Of a stretch of DNA of 64,000 nucleotides, positions 1 to 10,959 are shown in pieces (position 1 is the stretch's first letter; the number at the start of each line of letters is the position of its first letter). The translations under genes were made by a program, and so were the position numbers. This DNA is from Pomacea canaliculata (lineage: Eukaryota > Mollusca > Gastropoda > Architaenioglossa > Ampullariidae), in NCBI RefSeq assembly GCF_003073045.1, contig NC_037593.1, positions 5,881,525 to 5,945,524 on the forward strand. The letters run 5' to 3'. Under the pieces are notes generated by a model. It had not been told where the DNA came from and searched no databases. It saw only the letters and a list, made by a program, of their open reading frames with translations.

Positions 1-141
1 ATGAGGTGCTTAGCAAATGGTACTGTAAAATATTACAACCTCTAAATTTCATCATATTGTAGCAACACCTCAACACAATTTTTGATGTGCAGTTAATATT
101 TTCACTAACACACTCGTGTCATAAATACATTTTCTTTGAAG

Positions 142-2287
142 GTTACAGACTTTGGTTTGTCAAAGTTTGTGGATGCTGGCTCTATGATGAAAACGTTTTG
201 TGGTACGCCTACCTACCTGGCACCAGAGATATTGGTAACAGCAGGTAGTGGAGCCTATACAAAAGCCATTGACTGCTGGAGCTTGGGTGTTGTCCTTTTT
301 ATCCTGTAGGTGCATAAGTGTTTGAGACAAGTATTTGCTTCAGAATATTTTATGCAACAGTATTTCCATTTACAATGGGTTTTTTTCTGGCATTCACAAA
401 GTTAATCTGTTCCAAATGGCTTACACTTGAAAAGATCTAAGTACTCTTAAAACAAAGTTTTAAGTATAAACTGTTTAAAAATGATCTTGCAAGTTTTTCA
501 TACCTTAAAAAACTGTTTCTACTCGCTGGCCTGTGTACATAACCTTGAACTGTTGACCTGCTGCACTGTTGATCACATTAACCACTACTAGGCTGTATTA
601 ATTAAAGCAGCATTACACGTTTTGAACCTCTGGAGAATAACTGCTATATTCCACTGTTTAGCGAATAATTATTTCCCCCTCCCACTACTTTTATCTTCTC
701 TGTCTCCTAATGTTATGATATTATTGACTGTATTTTGAATCTGTAAATAAGGCTCCATAGTGGTAAAATGGGATTCTACATCGAAATTTCACATGGATGT
801 GTTTAAAAGAACTTTCTGTTGACAGATTATCTGGATACCCACCATTTTCAGATGAACGCAAAGACATGGACTTACCTAAGCAAATCATGGGAGGACACTA
901 CACTTTCCCAGCGCAGTACTGGAAGGATATATCAGAAGATGGTAATTTTGTTATTTCTAGAACTTTCATGGCTCAATTTTTCTGTTCTTTGTTTTCCAGT
1001 GTCATCACTGAACTTCAATCAGTTCAACATTCTGATTGCAACATAAACAAACATCATTTGTTTTGATATCTTTGTACAGTTATGGCCACTAGACTGCAAC
1101 ATTAAACATGATGCTTTCTCAACATTATCAGTTAACTGTTTTTAATTGTTTAAGGCAACCATTATGTAAAAGATTCCTTAATATAAAAAAAACAATTCCA
1201 GTTAAACATGTTTTCATGTATTATGAATGACAAACAGCTATCTGTCTAACGCAATTAGGTTTTGCTTGCAGCCATTGACTTGATCAAAAAGCTGTTGACA
1301 GTTGACCCAAAGAAGAGAATAACACTCACAGATGCCCTTGGTCACCCTTGGCTAAAGGTAACTGGTCTTTATAGATGAGATGCCCTGTCAGAATTATTTT
1401 AGATCATTGCTTTGGTTTCAAGACAATCAGTGATCAAAATCAATGTAGATAAAATACACTTTAGCAAGTTATAGCTATTTTAGACCCTAACTTTAGATTC
1501 ATCATAATCTTTACCCACCCAAAAAATAGGCTAGTTGAAGTGTTAACAATGACTATAACTGTGTGCGTGTATACAGAAGTGTATGTATGCGTATGAACCC
1601 ATATATTGACTATATGATTATAATCCACACTGTGGTATACATCTTATTGAGATGAATGCATGGTAAGTAAGACATACTATGCTCTGTGTCTGTAGTTGCC
1701 TGAAGTTTCTTTATATATATGACAATGTCTTTCTCTCTATATAGGATGAAGAGATGAAAAACAGAGCTAACAAACTGATGTTTCCAGCATCTGATGGCAT
1801 GGCACCACCAAACATTGTTGTAAGTTGATGATCGTGCCTATTAAAATCACTCTTTTCGAGATATGTTCATTAATTTATTCAGACATCTGTAGTTTTTTTA
1901 TTAAACAAGTATGTAAATAACAAATATTTATGAGGTAAACTTCTCCTAAGCACCTTGATCTAAGTACTTCTTTATTTTCTTTTGACTAGTCATTGTTTTA
2001 CTCCAGCCAGGAGCAATGTTATCAAGGGTATTTATATTATATGAGCTTTATCTTGCTTTGTTTTTTGTCAAGTTTGTCTAGCTGGGTTAGGATTAGGACT
2101 GAAAGACAATTTGATGATTATTTGTTTTTACAAACATTTTGTTGAAAGTGTGACAAAGTCAGCATTAATGATCCTGTCTGTACAGCCTTGTGGCAAGAAG
2201 AGAACACTTGACAGTGTTGAAGACACATCCCCAGAAGCAAAGCGCAAAGTATCCTCGGATACCAGCTCCCCGCCAGAAACACCATAG
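142..2287 (+). CDS. CHEK2: CHK2 checkpoint serine/threonine kinase, 3' five exons (partial)
   Basis: This is the C-terminal half of the kinase domain and the tail of a CHK2 (Cds1/Rad53-type) DNA-damage checkpoint kinase, which phosphorylates nuclear substrates such as CDC25 and p53-family proteins. Exons are 142-305, 826-941, 1272-1357, 1745-1819 and 2186-2287; all junctions are GT-AG and in phase, giving 180 residues and a TAG stop. Visible motifs are the TDFGLSK magnesium loop, the activation segment [10 protein letters not shown] (with MKT before it, as in the T383/T387 region of human CHK2), DCWSLGV, LSGYPPF and the HPWL end of the kinase fold. The tail is short, lacks most of the human tail sequence, and carries two basic clusters (KKR and KRK) that could act as a nuclear signal. 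The FHA domain and N-lobe are upstream of the window. CHK2 is favoured over CHK1 and CaMK by the GTPTYLAPE and LSGYPPF spacing. Confidence 0.93.
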
Positions 2288-2830
2288 ACGCTGAGGATTT
2301 ACTCAACTTTAGTCCACCTTTCGATCAATCATTTCATTGTATTTTACCTTCGCCATTTCATCTGCTATTTTCAGGAAGAAAATATGCAATTATATCTAGA
2401 ATCATTGTCATTTTATATTTTTTGTCCACTTAATGTGTGCCATTCAGTGTGCATTGCTCAGGATAGACACATTAAAAAAAATAATTAAGCTTTATTTGAA
2501 AATGTCTGTCAATTCATCTCATCAGTGTATGAAAGTTCTGCTTTTGTACACTGCAAAAGTCAGATAAGTGGTTGAGCATAGTTGAGATTTTTGCAGCCAT
2601 CAAAAATTCTTGTTCTTGTCACAGTGGGTTTGGTTTGACTGATTTCGCTGTTCTGGATGTAGAAAATCTAGGGCCTTTTCCTTGCATTATTATTTGCAGT
2701 TGTTTTCTAATTCATCACAATCTGATGTTGCTTTCTATGAACTTCTGTTAACAATGCCATCAAGCCTGTGTTTCTTCTTATGGACTTTTTTTTTTTACCC
2801 CTGACGCTATAACTGTAGCAAAAGTTTATA
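2288..2830 (+). other. CHEK2 3' untranslated region and flank
   Basis: This AT-rich, stop-dense stretch follows the CHEK2 stop codon. An ATTAAA at 2471-2476 is the nearest poly(A)-signal candidate. No second gene is visible here. Confidence 0.5.
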
Positions 2831-2832
2831 TA

Positions 2833-3570
2833 CAGTCAAATCTCTCTACTATGCCACCCCTCTACTATGCCAATCTCGGTATTATGCCATTTTTGCTCGG
2901 TCCCGACTATAAATTCAATGTAAGAAAAAATTTACTATGCCACCCCTACTCTCTCTACTATGCCACTTTTTTGTGACTGTTAAAAGACACAAGTTGTAAA
3001 ATTCCACGCAGTGCTCGATTATTATACTGTACGGTAGTGTGGGACATAGCAGTTAGTGGCGATGGAACATAGCACGCACACAGGGAGGGTGGAGGCTGGC
3101 GATGTGGGGAGTAGTGGTCGCTGGCTGGGTGACATCCACGTGATGGAGGGAAGGTGTGAGGGGGTCGACTAGCGACAGGATGCAGGTGCGCGGATGTGGT
3201 TGGGAGGGGTGGAGGATGAAGAGGTGAGGGGGAGAATGAGAGGAGACAGCTAGCGAAGCCGACGATTCTTGAGAGCTTTGGACCAGACTTGGGCAAAGGC
3301 CTCCTGTCTCTGACCATCCCGCCCGCCAGTATATATACTATACATACAGTATTGGGTAAAACTGAGTTAACTATATTAGTCCGGCCCTCTAAAACCATCC
3401 CAATTTCTCATGCGGCCCCTTGGGAAAATTAATTGCCCACCCCTGCTTTGGACTGACGGGTAACTTGAACAAATAAAGCCGTTTTTACAAACCCTCTCTA
3501 CTATGCCACTCTCGCTACTATGCCACTTTTGCTCGGTCCCGGTAGGTGGCATAGTAGGGAGATTTGACTG
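2833..3570. mobile_element. Non-autonomous pogo/Tigger-type DNA transposon (MITE-like)
   Basis: The 738-bp element is bounded by inverted repeats of about 28 bp. The left end begins CAGTCAAATCTCTCTACTAT and the right end is its complement with one mismatch (GATTTGACTG at the edge). Both ends abut a TA dinucleotide (2831-2832 and 3571-3572), the duplication expected of Tc1/mariner/pogo insertions. Phrases of the form CTACTATGCCAC recur just inside both ends (2850-2970 and 3495-3530), so the termini are internally duplicated. The GC-richer centre (about 3000-3340) carries no transposase; the open frame there on the minus strand has no recognisable domain. Confidence 0.75.
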
Positions 3571-3572
3571 TA

Positions 3573-4890
3573 GTAGTATATGTTTAGTTTATTCCTTGTC
3601 AAGGAGAACAGGACCACAACAAGACCTCGCCAGTAGACCCTGTTTTAGGCAGCACCCTTCAGTTGGGCCCATGTGGTTCCGATGTCTTTTGCCTCGCTCT
3701 CTACTGTTCTTTTCCAGGTTTAACTACAGATTCACTTTTGCCTGGATTTTCACCTACCCTCTTCTTCATCAGTTCTCTTGACATGCTTCAGTTGGCTATC
3801 AATTGCTTTAGGATAGGAACTACTGCATTTAAAAGCACAAAAAATTCTTTACAAATTTTTGTAACTTGAAATTTATATATGATGTGTCATGATTAAGTTT
3901 AGGTCACAAGTGTTGACTAATCAGCATGACCACATTTAACTGTTAAAGCTGTTTGTGAAAAGAGAGGACGGTTTTTATATTGAATGTCCCATGTTTGTCT
4001 GTCTTGCTCTTTTACCACAGAAAACTGTAATGATCATGCCCACGTGGATGAAAATGCTGATTAGCTAGGTGCGAAGGAACCGCACTTCCATTTTGAATGT
4101 CGACCATGTAATCTATTGTTGGCTTTTATTGTGAGAGCTAGTATGCTTTTTTATTATTTAAGTTGACAAATGAAAATTTTTAGTATCATATTTTGTCACT
4201 ATCACAGTGTGCGTGATTTTTTTTTTCTTTACTCGCATCTACACAAATCAAACTTTGAAACCAGTTTTTGATGCCAGTAATATTTGATCACCAGCCTGGC
4301 AGATCTGTGATTTGGTGACTTGGGTATTACAATTTTGCAACAAATTTTATATGATGTTAAATGTGTACAGAACTGTTCATTCCATTTAATATGGAGAGAT
4401 ATTTCTCTAAACTTTTTTTAATGACGTTTTGTGTAGTACAGTTTTTGAAGATTGTCGGTTTTAGCATCTGTGGTGAGAAATTTGAAAGTGAACAAATGGC
4501 TGTTTACAAATATCTTTTGCGTTATTCTATCACATACTGTTATTTTAGAGTAAGGGAGTTGTTGAAGAGACTTGTTGCTTGGCGATCTAAAGTGATCTTC
4601 ATAAGTCTTATTAGTTTCTTTCTTGTGTGTATCTTTGTTATGAAACGGTGAATAAGTACACTTGCTGATACCTGCACAGGAATTGATTGCAAGGTAAATA
4701 AATCAAATGAATGACATGTTGATTTTTTCATCTAATTTCAGTGGAAGATTTTTGTGAGTCGAAATTGGCTATCAGACTGGTCTGCATTTTGAAAGAACAA
4801 GTTTATCCTTATGATTACAAAGAAAGCTTGGAATGTATGATAACAGACTAGCAGGACACAAACTATGTATAGAAAAACAGGAGCGCCTCC
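3573..4890. other. Intergenic DNA, no supported gene
   Basis: AT-rich sequence with scattered short open frames, none with family motifs or convincing splice pairs. It may include distal CHEK2 3' UTR. I see nothing else in it. Confidence 0.4.
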
Positions 4891-5064
4891 ATGTCACGTG
4901 GGAGCTTTGCAGTTGTGTCTGTGTTCAGAAAAATCTCTGATATTCAGCAAGAGTCCAACTCCCCGGTGCAGCAGCTGTCGAGACTTTGGCGAAGTTTCCA
5001 TCGGAAGTTAGGTCTAGAAAAGCCCGAGGAGGGCGAGCTCAGTTTCGTGTTGGACTCTGGATAA
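4891..5064 (+). other. Short coding-like open frame (57 codons), unidentified
   Basis: An ATG-to-TAA frame encodes a polar peptide starting MSRGSFAVVSVFRKIS and ending SFVLDSG. Its codon choice and composition look more like coding sequence than the AT-rich flanks. An AG at 4879-4880 would allow it to be a terminal exon, but no good pyrimidine tract precedes it. I do not recognise the peptide, and it could be chance. Confidence 0.15.
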
Positions 5065-5105
5065 CCTTTAAGCTGTGTGCGTGGCCGACGGCTGGAATAA
5101 GACGG

Positions 5106-5690
5106 TTAGTCCCCATGGCTGCAGTGTTCACTTGTCTGCCCACCATGATCAGTAGTAGGTGACCTCAGTTTAGTAACACATAGATAATTGCAATGTAAAC
5201 AATTTTTAGTTTTTTTGTTTTCTTTTTTGCTTGACATTTTAGATCCCCCTCTAATGAGGCCAAAGAAAGGAGAGGGACCGACCTTTCCCTGTAACACGAG
5301 AGCCTGCTGGGAGCAGCACACCTTCACCTCTGTCCGGGACCTGTAATTCTCACCGTCGCCGCGCTGTCGTATGTCCACCAATCGATCGGCCACATCGCAG
5401 GGGCTGCTGGTGCCAGACTCCGCAGCTGATGGAGCCGGAATCATTTGTTGGGAGGTCGATGCATAGAGCGAGCGATGATCATAATCATCTACTCCTCTTG
5501 CTGTTACACGTCCATTGCAGGCGTGCTGATGGGCTGTAACGATGGGTTGATTCACCGTGTGTTCGCATGAACTTAAGAACAGCCGGGTAGCGGATCGGGG
5601 TGGAGAAGAATGAACAAAGGAACGAACTTTATTGATTAGGCCATCAGCCCATTTCGGGTGGTTGGTGGTTTTACAAGTATAGGGTTATTA
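5106..5690 (-). other. Long open frame with coding-like composition, unidentified
   Basis: The minus strand is open in one frame from about 5690 to the stop at 5106. The most protein-like part is about 5330-5570 (Ser/Ala-rich, including QQMIPAPSAAESGTSSP and VADRLVDIRQRGDG), followed by a plausible donor (GAG|gtgaag) with the exon edge at 5328. The upper part overlaps the 3' end of a LINE fragment, so part of the openness may come from the repeat. No family was recognised. It could be one exon of an unseen minus-strand gene, or repeat-derived. Confidence 0.2.
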
Positions 5691-6093
5691 ACAATTATGT
5701 TAATACTAATAAGGACTAGTATCATGCATTCACCCGTGAAATGTGTCCGGACTTTAAATGGTACCGTTCTCAGGTTTTTGTATGGTGAACAGGTTGAGAC
5801 TCCTGTAAATCATCTTGCACATGTGTGAAGAAATGGTTTCTACCATTTAAGTGTTAACATAATTTTGACTAACCCTGTATTTAAAGAGATAAGCTCTCAA
5901 ATCACACACAGCCAATTTGCAAACTCTTATTAATTATTAATTACACTCACGATTCTCTCTTCTAATTCGATAGACATTCCAGAAACATCCACACGAAGTT
6001 GAAATATTGATAAATTGGAGATGATTTTAGCGTTTGTAGTGCTTTATAACATAGCTAACTTAAAACTTGATGGCCATCTACAGAACTTAACGG

Positions 6094-6126
<33 letters not shown>

Positions 6127-6480
6127 CTTTTGGTAATACTAGCGTATGCCGGACAAATGAAAATAAAATGCAATTCTGACTGCTCAGTATCACTACAGAC
6201 TGGGCACTTACGATTCATAATGCCGTAGTAGTGTAGTGAATGTAGTGAACCGGGGTTCACTACATGCCTTAGGGTGTGTGATGTTATGGGTGAGACGCCT
6301 AACTGAAATGTAGTCAGGGCGCTCCGAACACCAGCATTTGGTAAGCTACATATTTATACACTGACTGAAGAAGACGTTAAAGATCGATAGACTTCAAAGA
6401 GGATTTTGACATAATTTCTTGATTGCCAATCTTGATAACAACCATGAGACCTCTTTAAAAGCAGAAAGAACAAGGCCAGG
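5612..6480 (-). mobile_element. 5'-truncated LINE, C-terminal ORF2 and 3' UTR fragment
   Basis: On the minus strand, around 6160-6330, the decayed reading frame has the conserved end of non-LTR retrotransposon polyproteins: a LTTFQLGVSPITSH stretch followed by a zinc-knuckle-like CPVCSD...ELHFIFICP motif (C-x2-C-x8-H-x4-C type). In-frame stops occur upstream, so it is dead. The 3' part contains a poly(T) tract on the plus strand (6096-6124) and ends near 5612 with an AATAAA-like, TTCGTTCC-rich tail. The clade is uncertain (CR1, Jockey or RTE-like). Confidence 0.6.
6096..6124. repeat. Poly(T) tract of 29 bases
   Basis: Homopolymer lying inside the minus-strand LINE fragment, so it may be an internal poly(A) of that or a nested element. 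Confidence 0.9.
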
Positions 6481-6639
6481 GTCTATTAACCAAACTTGTC
6501 CAAAACCGTAACTAAACAGCACACAGAAGAAGCCCACATCATTTAGTCTGGGTTATATATATAAACAAGATATTGTAGGTTTTGTTTTATAATCTAATTA
6601 CAGACATACATAAAATATGTAACCAATACTTTCTAGCCT

Positions 6640-7180
6640 TTTTACCTCGGCGATCGTATCGCAGGCAAGATTGTCCTCGCATTACTGTAACTTAGACAAG
6701 GAAGGATGGCGGTGGGGAGGGGACTGGCGGGTAGGTGAGAGGGAGAGGGGGCGAGTGGCGGCTGCAGACTTTCCGACGTTGTGGGAGTGGGAGAAGGGAT
6801 AATACCTGCGAAAAAAAAATTCGAGGCGATTTGTTTCGGTTGCTCGGTGGTGGATGCTGATGCTCTTTAGTGCCGCTCGCCTGGCTCTGGCAGGGATCAG
6901 CTCGTAGCGGAAGCCATCATTGCGCCTGCGCGTTGAGGATCTCCAGAGCGACAGCGGCGCCTGGTGGCGCGACAGTGACGTCATTGGCATCGACCTGACC
7001 AGTGGCGTGGCTTACGTCAAGGACGGACAGAAAAGTACAGAGGGTGAGGGGTGGAGGAGGAGAGGGAACGCTTCAGATCTTCACATCATGTCTTCTTGTT
7101 TTATATCGCAATATATCTGTTTCACAACAAGTTTCCATAACATGTTCCAAGTAAACATTTGAAGACAGCGGTTATATAGA
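6640..7180. other. GC-rich stretch with a CRE palindrome, no supported gene
   Basis: This block is clearly richer in G and C than its flanks and carries TGACGTCA, the consensus CREB/ATF site, at 6976-6983. Open frames exist on both strands, but none has a recognisable domain and they exclude one another. It may be a regulatory or promoter-like island downstream of the P450 gene; no transcript start can be assigned. Confidence 0.25.
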
Positions 7181-7189
7181 TATATATTC

Positions 7190-7350
7190 TTTGAAATGCA
7201 GATATAACTGGCAAACATATGCGCGCACACACACATAAATTCATATCTACATTAACGCATATATACATTCACACAATTTACATATACACATACATGCAAA
7301 TACAGATACTGTATATAAAAAACACACACATATACTCTCTTTTTCACACA
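7190..7350. repeat. Degenerate (CA)n/(TA)n-rich tract
   Basis: A low-complexity ACACAC/ATATAC mixture just past the 3' end of the P450 coding region; it probably lies in the 3' UTR of that gene. Confidence 0.6.
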
Positions 7351-7385
7351 AACACGCAGCATCGCGCTGGAAAGTGGTGTGAGAC

Positions 7386-9910
7386 TCAGTCCCTCTCCTT
7401 CACACATATTTCAAAAGGTTTGGGTCGAAGCACGTGGTCGTAGGTAGAGGAGTCCAGTCTGAAGGCGGGGTGGGCCGGAGTCACCCTCAGCTGATGCATC
7501 ACGTTGGCAAAGAAGAGGAAGAGCTCCACGTCCGCCAAGCTCTCTCCAGGACACTGTCGGCTGCCAGCGCCGTATGGCAAGAAGTGGTCCGGGATATCCA
7601 ACACATTGTCCTCTGTCAGGAACCTGCCGTCAGAAAGATCGTAAGCGAACCCACTTTTCAGAGGAGAATGCTCGAGTGTCAGTGATGTTGTCTGTAGGTG
7701 TGACGGGGTCTCCCCCTTTGAACTGCTCACCTTTTGGGGTCAAACTTGCCGGGGTTGGTCCAGTACCGCGCGTCGTGATGCAAGGACCAGACGTTAAACA
7801 GTACGATAGAACCTGCTGGAACTTCGAAACCTGTAGAAGACAGTGAAGTTTAGTGTCAGTCTACCTGGCTCTGTGATGTAGTCTCTCGTGACTAAAATTA
7901 TTGCCTGTCACCCTAGTATGATCACTGAGACTAGCATTGTGTGGACTGCTGTTAGGCGTAATGCTCAAGGAAGAGATGTGTCTTCAGATTCAATGGTGGG
8001 TATATGGCGGATATGGAAGGTTTCTCTATTTTTTTTTAAAGGGGAATATGTACTTCTGCTACTATATAAATGGATGGACCGGTCCACAAGCACTGCCCAC
8101 CCTGTATGAACGTGGTCGCACGTGCCGCATGAGGAATCAAGAAAGGCTTTATGGAAGACAACCGCTGCACTTCGTAAATCACAGCTGCCGTCAATGGGAG
8201 GTAAGGCTGGTCATCTAAACAAGGGAGGCGATCCCGGCCAACAACCTCGTCTATTTCCTCGTGGACCTCGCTCTGTATGTCCTGGTTCAAGGCCATGTAG
8301 CCTAGCAACCAGGCCAAGGTCACGGCCACTGCCTGAAAGCCGTTGCCCACCATGTCAAGGAGGATGTTGTCGATGTCCTCCGGCTGGAACAGACCCCGCT
8401 CCTCGCCGCTCTCCAGGAAGAACAAGAGCTGGTCCGTGAAGTCACGTGGTCGGCTGGGGTCGTACGTGTCCTTGTGGAAGTTGAGGAACCGGCGATGTAA
8501 CTCCACCTGGTCACCCGATCGGGCCCGGATGTATTCCGGGTGGTCGTCAGTGGTAAAAACATTTAGCAACGGCAAGAAATCGACGGCGTTGAAGGAATAG
8601 ACACTGGACCTGAGAAAATAATGAGCAAATATAGGTAGTGTAAACAACGCCTCCAAATAAAACTCGGCAACAAAACAAAATGAAAGATTCAGGTAAACTT
8701 TGTACTCTGCCTCGCACACTTCACAAACCATACAAGCATGAGATTAGCTGGTTGAGTTTTACGCCGCTTCAGCAGCAATCAATGCCCAAATCACACCTAC
8801 AAACGTTTAAGCAGGAAAATTAACGGTGAAACAGACAGGAACACACAAAACCTGTGTTCAAATGTTCTCCACATCTCCTTGGCCACGCGCCCCGCAGGGT
8901 CGAATCTCTGGCTGAAGGTCAGGCTGAGGGAGACATTGAGGCAGGCCATCTCCAGGACAGGGGCGGGGTCGAAGGGGCGCTGCAGCTCGCTGAAGTAGTT
9001 GATGATGTCGACGATCTCCGACGACAGCTTGTCCTCTATGCGAGCTGCGGCGGAGCAGTAGGCGTCGATGGCGGAGTTGGCGAAGTGCTTGCGCAGCAGA
9101 TACTGCTCGGTGACGTCCGAGGTGCACAACCCTTTGGACAGGCAGTGCGTCACTAGGTGATGAGCATGTCACAAGGTGCAAGAAAAGAGATATATCTATT
9201 AACTTCAATCTCTTAAAAGTCAAGGGAATGCCGTTTTAATTATAAATATATATATAAATAATATTTTTTTAAATCTCTCATCATTAGCAACTGTGGTGCC
9301 AGGGAGGTAACTCTAAGGAAGAAAGACACGTGCTAGACTTCTGGATACGAAGCGAACACACAACATCTTGTCTACCGCATTGTCTTCCGCCCTGGTACAG
9401 AGAGTTGTAACTGTCCAGCTCGGGTCTGCAACTAAGAGCATCCTTCTTGTACACCAGACCCTCCATGATGGCTTCAAAGGAACACAGGACTACGATTCTC
9501 CGACACCCGGCCTTGAAGCTGTACACGTCTCCGTATACCTCGCGCAGGTGCGACAACTGCAGGTGCGGCAGGTGCAGCAGGTAGTTCAGGTTCCCGTAGA
9601 ATGGTATCCCCCAAGGTCCTGGAGGCAAATTCCTGTTCCGCCACCGCTGGAGCAGGAAGAGGAGCACGGCCACGGCGACCAGTGAGCAGTAGTAGTTGTT
9701 GGTGAGGAGGGAGAAGAGGATTCTGGGAAGGTCGTGAAGCCACTCGGCGCGGTACGGCAGGGGCAGGGTGGAGACAAACGGGTGCACGTGGTTCTCGTCG
9801 TCAGAAAGTGAGGGTGTGGCTTCCGTGTGTCCAGGGCCGTCCCCCATGACTGCTCGGCGACCGCTGCGGACCGACCAGTCATCAGATTTCAACCGCAGTC
9901 TGCAGTACAT
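7386..9910 (-). CDS. Clan-2 cytochrome P450 with atypical I-helix, five exons
   Basis: A microsomal-type P450 resembling the CYP1/CYP17/CYP2 group. Exons in transcription order are 9910-9376, 9152-8852, 8609-8101, 7830-7731 and 7653-7386; phases join cleanly to 570 codons from the first ATG (549 from the ATG at 9847, closer to the usual ~500 aa). An unusually long polar N-terminus precedes the membrane anchor (YYCSLVAVAVLLFLLQ), then the hinge NLPPGPWGIPFYGN, SCRPEL, the K-helix ExxR (EVQR, residues 425-428), NPGKFDP, and the heme loop FLPYGAGSRQCPG with the axial Cys at about residue 516. Oddities: the helix-I centre reads GNGFQAV (367-373) where the family has AGxDT or AGxET, and the C-helix WxxxR is YxxxK. 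The fold is intact with no stops, so it looks like a working gene whose chemistry may be non-oxygenase. The donor of exon 2 (gttttg) is weak. Confidence 0.88.
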
Positions 9911-10090
9911 ATCACAATCTGTTGTTCACAATCACGGACTTTCGCAAAAAGAACACCAAAACAAACAAACAAACAAACACTGTAGTACATGTATACAATC
10001 GTAGAGTGTCGTATACCGCTACATTCTGTCTTAACCAGCTTCATCGTATGTCCCAATAAAGTGTACGCTGTAAAGGTCTGATGTAAGCGG
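9911..10090. other. Upstream flank of the P450 gene
   Basis: This would hold the P450 5' UTR and promoter on the minus strand. It includes a short (CAAA)n run. No clear TATA box was found. Confidence 0.3.
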
Positions 10091-10094
10091 ACAT

Positions 10095-10153
10095 TGATTA
10101 TGATTATTATGATTATGATTATGATTATGATTATTATTATTATTATTATTATT
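10095..10153. repeat. (GATTAT)n/(TTA)n microsatellite
   Basis: Tandem GATTAT units pass into a run of TTA. Confidence 0.9.
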
Positions 10154-10770
10154 TGGTAGCCTTAATGGGGAGGTATCACCCCAATTAGGGTATCGGGTGG
10201 ATTGTGTGCTAGCCAGAGACCTTATGCAAGAAAGAGGGGGCTATGTGCAGTGGAGGGGTGTGATATGAGGGAGAGGTGTTACACGTGGGAGACAGCCCTG
10301 AGTGGTTCTAGCAGCCAAGCGCGACCAGCCGGCTGGCAGAGGTGTCAATGACACCTAGGAAAAGAGTGACACTTTAGTCACCTGTCCACCACACCACTAC
10401 AGGAGGAGCGGAGCGTCAGTAGGGTGGTCTTCTAACCCTTCTAACCCCAACCCTTCTCTTGTCGATGTTGGCCATTTGGTTGGTGAGTGAGTGAAAAATG
10501 GCCTCCCTCGCTATATGTGTGGTTGCAAATGTGCACCGTAAAATAGGGAACAGAGAACCAGCATACACTTCACGGTACAACTTCAGCATCTCTAAGGCCA
10601 ACTTCATTGACTGAGTCTGAAGCCAGGAGGGCGAGACTCGGGAGGAAGGACGTTGGGTTAGAGAACCTTCACCAAGGAGGCGAGTCAAGGACGAGGAACT
10701 GTCAGGACTGCCTGCTGCGCCGTGGAAATCAAATGACTTCGTGACCATAACTTGCCATACTGGTGAGAGG
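10154..10770. other. Intergenic DNA, no supported gene
   Basis: Mixed-composition sequence without recognised coding or element signatures. A minus-strand frame continues from here through the minisatellite, but only because the repeat contains no stop in that frame. Confidence 0.35.
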
Positions 10771-10959
10771 ACGGGCACTTCCTGTGGGAGGACTTGCACT
10801 ACCTGTGGGAGGACTTGCACTACCTGTGGGAGGACGTGCACTACCTGTGGGAGGACTTGCACTACCTGTGGGAGGACTTGCACTACCTGTGGGAGGACTT
10901 GCACTACCTGTGGGAGGACTTGCACTACCTGTGGGAGGACTTGCACTACCTGTGGGAGG
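10771..10959. repeat. 21-bp minisatellite, 9 units
   Basis: Nine head-to-tail units of ACTTGCACTACCTGTGGGAG plus G, total 189 bp. The first unit is diverged and the third carries a single T-to-G change. Since 21 is a multiple of three, five of the six frames stay open across the array (for example HYLWEDL on the plus strand and PQVVQVL on the minus strand), which creates artificial long open frames on both strands. No start, splice site or flanking domain supports translation. Confidence 0.93.

Noticed and set aside
2958..3398. 146-codon minus-strand frame, Pro/Ser/His-rich
   Set aside because: Lies wholly inside the pogo-type MITE and has no transposase motifs.
6682..7162. Frames on both strands in the GC-rich patch near the CRE site
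   Set aside because: They are mutually exclusive and without motifs; kept only as a possible regulatory patch.
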